Shown one piece after another: positions 42,003 to 53,000 of a stretch of 64,000 nt of DNA. The notes below the pieces were generated by a model. That model was not told the origin of the DNA and made no database searches. It saw nothing but the letters and a program-made list of their open reading frames with translations. The stretch lies in the NCBI GenBank assembly GCA_022570795.1, contig JAKUDP010000028.1, positions 372,001-436,000 on the forward strand, in the 5' to 3' direction. Each line of letters begins with the position of its first letter. The stretch's first letter is position 1. This DNA comes from Sphaerulina vaccinii (lineage: Eukaryota > Ascomycota > Dothideomycetes > Mycosphaerellales > Mycosphaerellaceae). The position numbers were made by a program, and so were the translations under genes.

Positions 42003-43370
42003 GGTCCTGGTGGCTGGTCGAGCTGCGACTTCTAACCTGATGGTGATCTGAACAGCGCGAAAGTGGCTGTGCGATGATGATAATTGTCGCGAGCAGAACT
42101 GGTAGTGGTAGGTCTTCGAGTCTAGTGTTCTATTCAATCCCCTCTTCGGTTCCCTGCCTGCAAACTGCCTCACTATATACTTGCCATGATACGACACTTC
42201 GTAAGCATAAAGCATGTTCCTTCCCGAACCTAATTACATCACCCTCATGGAGGATCATCAAGATCATCGCGACACTATCGTGGTGCTTGTGTCCTCGAGA
42301 GGAGGGCTCAGAGCACCGTATACCATTTCTCTCACCTCTGCCGATCCATCGCCGTTACACTACAGCACTATCGCATCTGGGACGAATCTCGAGAGCTCGC
42401 TTCGCAACCCTCGTGTTAGCTTCGTAGTCAGCGAGAGCTAGCAGATGCCACGTGCAGACAGAGCAGTGTGAGACGAGTCGGCTTGGAGATCTGCCTAAAC
42501 CAGTAAGGCAATTATGTTGTGCGATCCTCGCAATGCTGCTCTTCTCATGCTATCGCGCGGTCGAAGTCGAAATGCCAGAGCCCACCGAAAGTGTGGAGCA
42601 ACGTCGGAATTGTTTACTTAAGCGAGTCTCGGGTATCATTGATGACATAGCCGAATCTCGAGAGCACAAAGAGTGCGATGCTTCTGACGAGAGATTGAGA
42701 GCCAGATTGAAGACGCTTGATAGTCTGGACATAGCTGTGATGAGCATAGATCATAAAGTAGTAGAGTGAGGGCGTTCTCCATCAACAGCCGCATCACGGT
42801 TGGGCTGATCATCCTTGTCAATGGCACAGTCAATTCATTGGTCCAAAGAAGTGGATATTGACATGTGAGAAAGGCGCATGTGATAGTCTCCATTTCTGTC
42901 TCACGACGACAGTCTATGCCAATCGCAAATGCGGCAACAGCTCGACACTCATCCCTCAGGACCACATCGAGTGCCAATATCACGTCCATCGCGATCCTGC
43001 AGACATCAACGCCAACCTGAATCACTCTCGATCATCGTGCCGTCTTCTCGAGTCTCGATCCACGACCGCCGCTTCTCACGCCTCTCACACCACACCACAC
43101 TTCAAGCCAGTCTACCGCGACGACTACTATTCACAGACAAGTGGTCAATATCACAGAGGCAAGAACGACTTGATTGGAAGGAACGTTGGATGTGTATAAG
43201 AATACAATGATAGTTCCGCGACGGCATACACGACGAACATCAGGAACCAAACACCAACATCTGAAGTGTAAGGACAACATCTGTAGCGCTCTTAGCAACT
43301 GTACAACTATAGAGAATCAGACAAACTGGCGGCCGTCCAGGTAGCGCATCCGGCAGGCTTGCCCAGAGCC
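42003..43370. promoter_or_regulatory. Divergent region between methyltransferase and bHLH genes
   Basis: About 1.4 kb. One frame at 42452-42769 (105 codons, with a possible membrane segment LCCAILAMLLFSCY) is too weak to call a gene. The part 42930-43370 is C/A-rich and probably the leader of the bHLH gene. No TATA box recognised with confidence. Confidence 0.4.
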
Positions 43371-45001
43371 ATGGACAATCCCTACCAGAATCAGCATTTG
43401 CAACAGCCACAATCGCATGCGACTATAGACATGTTAGCCGTGTATGGCAGCGCGAAAGAGTTCTCGGGTAAGCAGAGTGGCATTGACATGCTCCTGGGTT
43501 TCATATATGTGAACTGTTGTGCTAATACGATTCATCAGGCGATTTCAACTTCGACCTTGAGCAAGCTCCCCCATCGAATGGACAGTCGCTTTTATCAGGC
43601 CAAGAACAGACTTTGATGACCGACTTCTTCTCACATCCTGATGAGTTCAACGGAAAGCACGTCGCCTTTGGATACTACGAAGAACCACCTGCGAATGCTG
43701 TCGGTAGTGCAGTTGCTCCTCCCTCACAATCACAGCTGAATGCGCTTGCACAAGCGAGCTCGGAAAGCAATTCGAACTTCATCATCATCAGCAACAACAA
43801 CTTCAGCACCACCTCCAACAACAGCAATAACCACATCAATAACCTCAGTGCAACACACAACGCCAATACATATTCAGCAGGAGACATCAATGGTATGGCG
43901 ACATACACTCGTGAGGCAATGTCTCAGAATGACGTTGCCGCCGCGAACACGTTAAGTGGATTTCGCAACGGACCATCAGCCGAAAGTGGAACACCATTCG
44001 CGCCAGATGGTGCTTCTTGGGGCGCTTTAGGCCTGTCAGGTATCATCAGAAGCCCTGAGGATCGGCAATGGCTTCACGGCTCTACCCCTCGGAATGGCAG
44101 TGGCACAACAGTCCAGCGAGATGGCAATGGCAACCTGATGGAGATGGTCATGGGAGATATGCAGCGTGGCACATACGCACCCTCGCCAGCGCAACAAGCC
44201 AGACCTTTCGTCCAATATGGCAGCGACACCAATTTTGCCAACGGCAACTTCGCAGGGAGGGCTGCCGACCACACACAGAAGAGCGATAACCTCCTCGGCA
44301 TCCCTCTGCTAGCACAGGCAGCCGCCGCACCACCCAATGGCAGTAATTCGGACTTTCGTAGACAAAGTCAACCCGCCACCACGATGTCGAACGGTGGCAA
44401 CAGCTACGCTTCTCAGTTCACCCCACAGTATAGCACTGCGTGGAATGGCCCGAACATGAGTAGCGGCTCCGGTCATGCTCAGTCTGGATCCAACAAACGA
44501 CGGAAGAGTAACAGTGCATCAGGTGTCAAGCAAGAGCCTGAATCGGATGACGAAGAAGAGGAGGAGAGCAACAAGCGGAGAAAGTCTAATGCCGTCACAT
44601 ATTCACCTGGACATGCTGCCATGTATGCCTCGTATGCCCCGCACATGCAGCCGCCACCTCAGTACACCAATGGTCCCATGATGCTTCCTCCACAAGACAT
44701 GCGGCGCACCAACAGCAGAAAGAAGGAGAATCTGACAGACGACCAAAAGCGTGCCAACCACATCATATCGGAGAAGAAGCGACGCGAGATCATCAATCAA
44801 GGATATAGGGACCTCAATGACTTGACACCCGCGCTTGCTATGGGCAAGTCTGGCCTGTCACGCTCAGAATGCTTGACAGAGATCAACAACTACCTGTACT
44901 CGTTGGAAATGGCGAACAGCAGGCTGATCAAGGACTTGCAGCTCGATCCAGCGGCTTTCGCGATTCCGCCTCCTGCGGCGCAGCATAACAATGGCTACTA
45001 G
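43371..45001 (+). CDS. Basic helix-loop-helix transcription factor
   Basis: Two exons (43371-43467 and 43539-45001) with a 71-nt intron encode 519 residues. The bHLH domain lies at the C-terminus (about 430-495): the basic region QKRANHIISEKKRREIINQG, with His, Glu and Arg at the E-box-contacting positions, then helix 1 YRDLNDLTPALAMG, a loop with GLSRSE, and helix 2 CLTEINNYLYSLEMANSRLI. The remainder is Asn/Gln/Ser-rich low complexity, with acidic QEPESDDEEEEESNKRRKSN and two KRRKSN nuclear-localisation-like repeats. The composition resembles fungal regulators of the Ino4/AnBH1 kind, without a certain ortholog. The stop is TAG at 44999-45001. The following C2H2 finger frame is open in the same phase directly after this stop. 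Confidence 0.88.
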
Positions 45002-45800
45002 TGGGACCAAGATTTTCTGGATTACCTTATTGCGACCGTGGTACAGAATCGGTATCCCTGCCCTTTAGCAAGGCAGGAAATTTGCGAAGAAACCTTCAGT
45101 TGGCATCACAATGCAATTGCACATGTGAAAAAGGTGCACACTGGCAAGCAGGTATTCTCTTGTTGGGAATGCTTCAGGCTATTCGATCGGGAGCATGACA
45201 TGAAGGAGCATCGTTTGATGCATGGACAGATGACATCTCGAAAGGGAGGCCAGTTTCCATGCCCTTTGGCGACGCAGTTGGGCTGCAAAGCCACATTCAC
45301 ACGAGATGATAGCGCAGTAAAACATGCGAGAGAATACCATGAGACGGAGCGATCACAACACGTTTGCCCAGAATGCAACAAGGCCTTCGACCTCAAAAGA
45401 ACCATGGTGCGGCATCGTGAGACGCACGTGGGCAGAAACTTCACTTGCCCAGAATGCAACAAGACATTTAAACGAGAAGACAGACTGGAAGAGCATCGCA
45501 GGACACATCAATCCGAGTGTCCAGAATGCGGTAAGGTATTCAAAACCACTACACACATGTTGAGGCATCATCGCGAGATGCACGTGGACAGAAAATTCAT
45601 TTGCTCAGAATGCAACAAGACGTTCGGACGAAAAGACAGAATGAAAAAGCATCGCAGGGACGCATCAAACCCATCCAACCAAGTGTTTAGAATGCGACAA
45701 GATCTTCACACGCCATGACCTTATGGAGAGGCATCGCAAGAAGCAACACACTCAGCAGGGCGCTTCACCGAACATCAACGAAGAAAGCAAGGTCAACTAA
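45002..45800 (+). pseudogene. C2H2 zinc-finger ORF without start codon and with a 3' frameshift
   Basis: Directly after the bHLH stop the same frame stays open to 45719 and encodes about six C2H2 fingers, e.g. CPECNKAFDLKRTMVRHRET, FTCPECNKTFKREDRLEEHR and CSECNKTFGRKDRMKKHRR. There is no ATG before the first finger; the first in-frame ATG (45197) would lose one and a half fingers. Near 45657 a run of three G shifts the frame. In the next frame a last finger (CLECDKIFTRHDLMERHRKK) and a short tail run to a stop at 45800. So the ORF has two defects if it is a gene of its own. Alternatives are stop readthrough of the bHLH gene, a missed 5' exon, or sequencing error at the G run. Confidence 0.6.
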
Positions 45801-46814
45801 GGCGCCGGTGTAGGCCAGACTGCTGCCGTCTCCACCACAGCGCTGCAAAAATATACGCTTTGCTGTCAAGGAGAGCATCCCGCGACGAATTGTATGCGAC
45901 GATCATGATATCACACCCGCTCGACTAAACTACTCGATAGACTCGGTTATGGACTGGCGACGGAGTTTGCTTGGAGCATGATACCCCCCGGCTTGTGGTT
46001 ACTACCGGCGTTATTCCTTTCTTCCACACCACAACACGACATGCGGAGATCCATATAGAAAGGCAGGTGCCTCGAATGGCTCTGGGTCCGGCACTGTGCA
46101 CATACTCACAATAATGCTATAAACACGGGCACGACGAAACCTGATCGCCTATATATGAGATAGCGCGCGACAGGCACAACGATTTCACGACTTTGCGCTG
46201 TACCAGTGTCTGTCCTTATGGTGGATAGAGTCCCACGCGATGTAATTACTTCCAGACTGTATAAAAGATATTGAGGAAAGGAAGTGTCTCATAAGCTCGA
46301 CTCGAGTGATGTCTTCCATCTTCCATATCTGTTTGAACGAGGCTAGGTATAGAGCAGCCACACCGCATATCGTCATCTGTGAAGTTAGTCGACACAGCAG
46401 TGGTGCGCCCTCTCCCTCTCTATTCTTGTGTGTCCGATACCTTGCTGCTTGGTCTCAAACTGCAGCACCGTGGAGCGCGGCGGCTCGACAGAGCGCCGCC
46501 TCCAATTCATGACGGGAGCATGCCACACCACAGAGTGTTCTTAACCACTAGAAGCCCCTGAAGTACCCAATCTCCAGGCTGTAACCAGTCACTTTACTTC
46601 TGCCCACAACAAAAGAGACTCGGTTTGTCGTTTGTATCAGCAAACATTCCAGCCTGCTCTTATGCTCCGCAGTCGCCTATCCTCCACTAGTGCTGGCTGT
46701 TCTCTCTCCACAGATTAGACGCAGCACTCAAGAATTCAAGATACGTCTCCAACATGGATCTCTGCATGATGTGGCGAACATATGTTCCATTCCGTCACAC
46801 CTCATTCACCAACG
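45801..46814. other. Intergenic, no gene seen
   Basis: About 1 kb without protein-like frames between the zinc-finger ORF and the promoter of the small Cys-rich gene. Confidence 0.4.
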
Positions 46815-46928
46815 CCAATGCCTACACCCACGTTGAACGTCCGTTCATATCACCAATGGCACGTGAACTGTGGGCCACCGTCGCTCACCATTCACCAATG
46901 GCTCACCGGTCTGCCAGCGATATATATA
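46815..46928 (+). promoter_or_regulatory. Promoter with three CCAAT boxes and a TATA box
   Basis: CCAAT occurs at 46815, 46853 and 46895, the last two within the shared sequence TCACCAATGGC. A clean TATATATA follows at 46921-46928 and a pyrimidine-rich stretch after it (TTCTTCTTCTCCCACTCCTC). The ATG of the downstream gene is at 47019. The arrangement fits binding of the fungal CCAAT complex (HAP/CBC). This is the best-formed promoter in the window. Confidence 0.65.
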
Positions 46929-47018
46929 CTTCTTCTTCTCCCACTCCTCCTTTCTCTTTCTCTTTATACAATCAACAATCAAACACGATACCAATACTCA
47001 AGAACAGCATTCATCAAC

Positions 47019-47399
47019 ATGCCTACCTGCCAAGCTACTCAACACTCCGCGCCACAGGACAGCTTTGCTGGACCTGCTTGCGCCGAGCACACCACCAAGA
47101 TCTGTGCCGAATGCCGCCAAAAGCACCTCCTCCACCAAGTTCTCAAAAAGCCCAAGATGACCTGCAAGCAGTGCGGTAAGGAGCAGACCGAGGAGGAAGT
47201 CAAGCGTACTACCACACCAGAGGAGTACAAGAGGTAAGCTATTACCCAACTCGAACCCCTTCTCAGCGCATACTGACCTCGATACAGCTACTTGTGGCTG
47301 AAGGACGAAATTGCTCACGCCGCAGCCAAAGCCAAGGACCGCAAGGAGTATGACTTCGGTGAGGTGGATGATGCCGGCTCCGACTGGGAAATGGTCTAG
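47019..47399 (+). CDS. Small cysteine-rich protein of unknown function
   Basis: Two exons (47019-47233 and 47288-47399) with a 54-nt intron encode 108 residues. The first exon has paired cysteines (CAEHTTKICAECRQKH and MTCKQCGKEQ) that could bind one or two zinc ions, followed by a charged helix EEEVKRTTTPEEYKRS. The second exon ends YDFGEVDDAGSDWEMV. It has a strong promoter with CCAAT and TATA elements, so abundant or inducible expression is likely. No family is recognised; a degenerate RING or treble-clef fold is possible. A second usable terminal exon lies 260 bases downstream (47663-47747, separate entry). Confidence 0.7.
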
Positions 47400-47662
47400 A
47401 GGAACTGAATTGAAGTGAAACCAATCTTTTACACTCTACTCCAGGCCAGACTGCAATGCGCTCCCTCTACTACGAAAAGGCGATGAACGAAGACCGGGGT
47501 CTTTCTGAGCGCTCACCGTAACCTGAATTTTGAAGGAGTCCGTGCGGAATGGCTCGGCCGGTGCGATGATTTATGGGAGGCGCATCGAGTTCATATGCGA
47601 CGAATGAACATCTTCTGCTACTATGTCCAATCTGAAGTAAAGTGAAGTACTGACATGTGTAG

Positions 47663-47747
47663 GTACCTTAAAGCCAAGAACGAAGAAGGCTTCATCATGG
47701 TCGAGGACGATATCCAGGAGGGATGGGAGGAGCTTGAGAAGGAGTAG
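47663..47747 (+). CDS. Alternative or duplicated terminal exon of the Cys-rich gene
   Basis: After the branch-like TACTGACATGTGTAG an open stretch reads YLKAKNEEGFIMVEDDIQEG and then WEELEKE before TAG. Joined to the donor at 47234 in the same phase 2 as the regular second exon, it would give a 99-residue isoform (EEYKR-YLKAKN instead of EEYKRS-YLWLKD). Both tails share the pattern YL-x-K at the start, an acidic centre and W plus acidic residues at the end. This suggests exon duplication with mutually exclusive use, or a dead second copy. Confidence 0.45.
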
Positions 47748-49119
47748 CAAGCGGCTTCTGTGAGATGATTCTTCACGAGCATCACTACTATCGAGCGAAA
47801 AAGTTCATGTCTCACGTCCACCAAGACAAGCCGTGCCAACTGCGAAGAATCGGTGTCGTGGTCAGAATGGTGCTGGTGACTTGGAGAAGGGTGGTCAACT
47901 ACTCGCCGAAAACATACTGGTGGAAAATTTCAACCTTTTTGCCCTCCAGAGATGGTGTTCCATACCGTCCAGAAACGTCCACTGCGCGTGTTCTGTTCCT
48001 CACCTAGACAAAAAAGTAACAACCTCAATCAAACTGCAAAAAGGGTTCGCCACCACCGATTTTCCCGGTTTAGGCTACATCCCTGGCCATGAGACAAGCA
48101 ACGCGACTGGAGTTCATCCCAGCTTCATCTCAACGGTTTCTGACACACCGTCAGTCAGTGCGACAGTAAATCAGCAACTCTCACGAGTAAACTGAACCAA
48201 CTCTCCACGGTGATAGACCACACCAGGAGTCATGCGACGTTATGAAGGGCCGCATGAGTCGTTGAACCTGACGATGTACAGCAGTACCTAGCGTTCAACC
48301 TGTCATTACCGCCGTGCGAGACGCGTTGGGGACTTAGACATGCCTGAGGCTGCTTGTTTAGTGGTACTGGGCAACCACTGAGAGGAGTGATGTTAGCGCT
48401 AGTCTTGGACGTGCACACATCATGTAAACTGAGCCAACTAGCCGAACGATAATGGAAACGGAGGTCGACGAGCTTATTATATAGCTCACACTTGACAGCT
48501 ACGGCAAGTGGAGATACAGCGGGCGGGTGAAGTGAGGTTTGTGATGGGCGAAGTGAAGCTCGTGTCGTCGCCACCTCTTCCAGTTGTGTTTCTCGCCTTT
48601 AGGGGTTGCCTTGGATACTGCATGCAACTGGGCGGAGTCTGTCGCCGTGGTGATGATGGTGAACGTCCTCGTCGGTCTGCGCGCTCTCTCACTGCTGTGC
48701 GTCGTGCTCGTAGGTGACGTGAAGTCTTACGAACGTAGGAAGGAGGTGAAGGACTCGTGCGCCCGATACGGTCGACTCAGGATTTCGCTCGCAACCGAGC
48801 CCTCGACTAAGCTGCTCGGCCGTGGTCCACGAGAGAAGAGACGGCAAGAAAGTCGCGAGAGAGTCCATGCTGCTCAGACGCGAATGCTCGTGCTTCACTT
48901 CACTTCACATATCGCCATTCGAGGCAGGAGCAAATGGGATCTACCACAGGAGTTGGTCAGCCTACTTCAACTCACAGCGACACGCCACTGGTCGACTCTC
49001 TGTTGGTCATAGACATCTAATGGCTCTCATACACGCTACAATGCGCAAGGGAGAACGCAATCGCTTCATAATGTACAAAGTAGAAGTAAGCGGCACATAC
49101 CTGCCTTTCACCAACCGCA
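47748..49119. other. Convergent intergenic region, no gene seen
   Basis: About 1.4 kb between the Cys-rich gene and MRPL16. Several frames of 60-140 codons overlap in different phases on both strands (e.g. 48584-49012) without protein-like features or splice signals. Confidence 0.4.
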
Positions 49120-49845
49120 TCAAGGCGGCGTCGTTGCTGGCATTCTCTCAGCCTGCTTCACCATATTTGGCCCAGGCGCTGGCACCTCCCTTCTCGGTCT
49201 CCTCAGCATGTCTTCCGTCACTCCATCTCCCAACTTCGTTATTCCCATCACAGGTGGATCTCCTTTCCTCACAAACTCATACTGTCCTGGCAACTTATTC
49301 CCTGCCAATCGAAACGCATCTCTCACGATCTGTTCATGAAGATTGCCCTCCAACTCGAACAAGATCCTGCTTACAGGCACTCTTGCAGCCCAGAAATCAA
49401 AAGACCCCTTTCCTTTACCCATTCTTTGATCGTTCCCAGATGTGTACACTCCAATGTTTGCAGCCACTCGGTGGTACAGACGATATTTCAGTCCTCGCAA
49501 GCGCTTCTTGATCGTTTCATCTGCAATCTTGAGTTGTGACGCGGAGATGCGGCGGTCGGTGTCCTTTAGACGAATGCCGTATGAGCCCCAGACGAGCGTT
49601 GTGCCTTTCGTGCTGCCGCCGGTGGGACATTTCGGTCGTCCTTTGCGCGATTTGGAGGATTCGCCAGCTTTGGGCATGAGCCAATTGAGTGTCGATGGCG
49701 TCGATGAGAATGTCCGTCGCTGTGTTGTAGCTTGGGCGCAAAGGGTCTGTAGAGCGGAGTGCATGCAGCATCCGCGGGTGGTGAAGGAGGAGAGGAGAGA
49801 CGAAGGAGCGCTGCTGCCGCCCATGCGCATCGTCGTCGCCATCAC
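49120..49845 (-). CDS. MRPL16: Mitochondrial large-subunit ribosomal protein uL16m
   Basis: A single exon encodes 241 residues. The first 50 residues form a mitochondrial targeting sequence rich in Ser, Thr and Arg. The uL16 core is clear: LVWGSYGIRLKDTDRRISAS, IKKRLRGLKYRLYHRVAAN, then the signature QRMGKGKGSFDFWAARVPVS (the KGKG loop close to the peptidyl-transferase centre) and ILFELEGN. The C-terminal extension ends in PRREVPAPGPN and is typical of fungal mitochondrial forms. The first two codons are both ATG; the upstream one was chosen. It is divergent from RFC1 with 252 bases between the starts. Confidence 0.93.
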   Translation of the reverse strand: MMATTMRMGGSSAPSSLLSSFTTRGCCMHSALQTLCAQATTQRRTFSSTPSTLNWLMPKAGESSKSRKGRPKCPTGGSTKGTTLVWGSYGIRLKDTDRRISASQLKIADETIKKRLRGLKYRLYHRVAANIGVYTSGNDQRMGKGKGSFDFWAARVPVSRILFELEGNLHEQIVRDAFRLAGNKLPGQYEFVRKGDPPVMGITKLGDGVTEDMLRRPRREVPAPGPNMVKQAERMPATTPP

Positions 49846-50097
49846 TGCTGTATGTTGTGCTGGTTTGTGATCTGTCCAGTATCAAGCATCAAGCATCGAA
49901 GAGTTGAAGTTCGCGCTGTAAGGCAACAATCTATTACAGTAAGGCATCAATATCACGAAACGAAACGAGCAAGCGCGTCACCATTTCCAACGCGTCGAAT
50001 CCATCTCACAAGAAGGAGCTTTGAACATTGGCTGCCTGGTCACCTACACACATCAGAGACCGCGGATCTCTATGTAACAGTCCCGGCAAGAGACAAG
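49846..50097. promoter_or_regulatory. Bidirectional promoter MRPL16 / RFC1
   Basis: A 252-base region between two divergent start codons. The frame of RFC1 is open across it, but the conserved start of RFC1 (MPSDIRSFFGG) is at 50098, so this part is taken as untranslated. No TATA box seen. Confidence 0.5.
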
Positions 50098-53000
50098 ATG
50101 CCGTCCGACATTCGCTCGTTCTTTGGTGGCAAACCCGCCAACACGCCCGCAGAGAAGCCCAAGCCCAAGGAGGAGCCCAAGAAGAAAGGCCGATCACGGA
50201 AGGTGATTGAGGACGACGAGGATGATGAGCCTGCACCAAAGAAAGCCACTCCCAAGAAGACTGCGGCGAAGAAGATGCCCGAACCCGAGCCTGAACTAGA
50301 AGAGACGACTGCAAGCTCCTTCTTTGCTGACAGCAAGCCCAAGCGTTCAGAACCTGTCAGACCGAAGAAGACTGGGACGACTACAGCAGAGAGTACGCCG
50401 AAGAAAGCTGCTCCGAAGACAAAAGGGAAGACGAATGGAACTAAAGCAAATGGCAAGAGCTCGACCAGATCAAAGAAGGAGACGAGTTATGTCGATCTGG
50501 ATGCTGAAGACTTTCCGGATGATGACATGGAAGAGGATGCCGAAGATGAGTTCAAGGCAGCTGCGAAGGTCGGCAAGCGAAGAGGAGATGATTACGAGCC
50601 AGGCACGGATGATGAGGATGATATGCCTATAGTACCAAAGAAGAGGGACGCTGGAAAGCAGGCGAAGCTTCAGGACAATGGGGAGGACGATGCTGACCCG
50701 GACGGTGATGTCGACATGAAAGACACAAATGCTGACGACGACTTCGTTGTGCCCGACGATGACGAGGAGGTGGTAGAGATGAAGCCTGCAAAGAAGGCAG
50801 CTGCGAAGCCCACGAAGAAGCGGAAGTCAGCAGCACTGGACGATGACGATGACGACCTCGAAGTGGAACAAGCAAAACCTGCGGCAAAGAAGCGTGCCCC
50901 AGCTGCAAAGAAGGCAAAAAAGGATGCACCAGAAGACAGCGCCGAGGTCAAAGCCATCTTTGACAGCATACCCACCATCACACCACCTCCGCCCCCTGAC
51001 AAGAAGAAGGACGACGGAGATGGCGACAAGCCCAAGTTCCAGTTCGGCGGCGCGCATGCTAACTCCGCAGTGCCTGCTGGAGCTATCTCTGATTCAGATC
51101 TGCCTGTTGGGCAGGATAATTGTCTTGCCGGACTAGACTTCGTCTTCACAGGACAGCTTGAACGTCTTGGTCGAGAACAGGGGCAGAACTTAGTCAAACG
51201 CTATGGTGGAGCCATCAAGTCTGCACCTTCGGGCAAGACTAGCTATGTCGTGCTCGGCGAGGATGCTGGTCCGAAGAAGCTTGATACGATTGCGAAGCAC
51301 AAACTGAAAGTCATCAACGAGGATGGCCTATTTGAGCTGATTCGACGCATGCCAGCCAACGGAGGCTCCGGTGCTGCGGCGGAGAAGTACGCCGAGAAGG
51401 TGGCCAAAGAGGAGCAGCAGATTCGTGATCAAGCCGCCGAGCTGGATCGAGAAGAGGCTGAGCAAAAAGCAAAGATGGCAGCAGCTGCTGCTGCCAAAGC
51501 AGCCAAGCAGAGTCCTGTGAAGAGGTCTTCAAAGCCTGCGCCAGCTGCAGCAAAGCCCAGCAAAGGCAAGGAGGCAGCAGACGGGCCGGATAGTCGATTG
51601 TGGACTGTCAAGTATGCCCCTACGCAGATGTCGATGATCTGCGGCAACAAGGGTCAAGTCGAGAAGCTGCAAGCCTGGCTTCGTGCCTTTCCCAAGAATC
51701 AAAGGACTGGCTTCAAAATGGGTGGTCCGAACGGCAGTGGCGTCCATCGCGCTGTCATGATCCACGGCCCACCAGGTATTGGGAAGACAACTGCAGCACA
51801 TCTTGTGGCGAAGATGGAAGGGTACGATATCGTGGAGTCCAATGCATCGGACACTCGTTCCAAGAAACTCGTTGAGACTGGCCTGAAAGGCACACTGGCT
51901 GCGACATCTCTGTTGGGCTACTTCGGGCAAGGCGATGAAGAGGTCAAAGATTCCAACAAGAAGATTTGTCTGATCATGGACGAGGTAGACGGTATGAGTG
52001 CCGGCGATCGAGGAGGTGTCGGAGCGCTTGCTGCTGTCTGCAAGAAGACGCAAGTGCCCATGATCCTGATCTGCAATGATCGCAAGCTGCCGAAGATGAA
52101 GCCATTCGACTTCTGCACTTTCGACTTGCCTTTCCGTCGACCCACGACTGACCAGATTCGAGGTCGTATCATGACCATTGCTTTCCGGGAGAACATGAAG
52201 CTTCCGCCAAACGTAGTCAATGCACTGATCGAAGGCTCTGGCGCGGACATCAGACAGGTCATCAACATGGTAAGCCAAGCCAAACTTGATGATCAGGCGA
52301 TGAGCTTCGAAGCAGGCAAAGACATGAGCAAGGCGTGGGAGAAGCATACTGTACTGAAGCCTTGGGACATGGTCGGCAAGATTCTGGGAGGCGGATTGTT
52401 CAATGAAGCATCAAAAACAACTCTCAACGAGAAGACAGAGTTATACTTCAATGATCACGAGTTCGCACCGCTTATGCTGCAAGAGAACTACCTTGGTACG
52501 AATCCGCAACGATCCAACAAGTACAATGGCGAGCCTAGCAAGAAGAGACTGGCAGCTTTAGAATTGGCGAGCAAAGCAGCGGACTCTATTAGTGATGGAG
52601 ACCTGGTCGATCGCATGATTCATGGCAGTCAACAGCAGTGGTCTCTTATGCCTGCGCATGCTGTCTTCAGCTTCGTTCGCCCGGCAAGCTTCGTGTATGG
52701 TACTATGGCTGGAAACCAGACACGCTTCACAGCCTGGTTAGGCAACAACTCCAAGACGGGCAAGCTTTCAAGGTTCATCAAGGAGATTCAAGGGCACATG
52801 CGTTTGCGAGTGTCTGCCGACAAGAACGAGATACGCCAGACGTACCTGCCAATCTTGTTTGAGAAGCTTGTCAAGCGACTGCAAGATGATGGCAAGGATG
52901 CAGTACCAGACATCATCGAGCTCATGGACTCCTACTATCTTACCAAGGATGATTGGGATGCAATTCTCGAGCTGGGTGTTGGCAAAGCCGATATGGAGAG

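Noticed and set aside
42452..42769. 105-codon frame with a possible membrane segment
   Set aside because: No promoter, no splice signals and no recognisable family; a competing frame on the other strand is as long. Kept as an unproven possibility only.
48584..49012. 142-codon frame between the Cys-rich gene and MRPL16
   Set aside because: Composition is random-like and several other frames overlap it in different phases.
49759..50097. Upstream in-frame ATG for RFC1
   Set aside because: It overlaps the MRPL16 coding region on the other strand and would add sequence without protein-like features. The conserved start MPSDIRSFFGG at 50098 is preferred.
51529..52347. Long antisense frame (272 codons) inside RFC1
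   Set aside because: It mirrors the codon structure of RFC1 and has no recognisable protein sequence.
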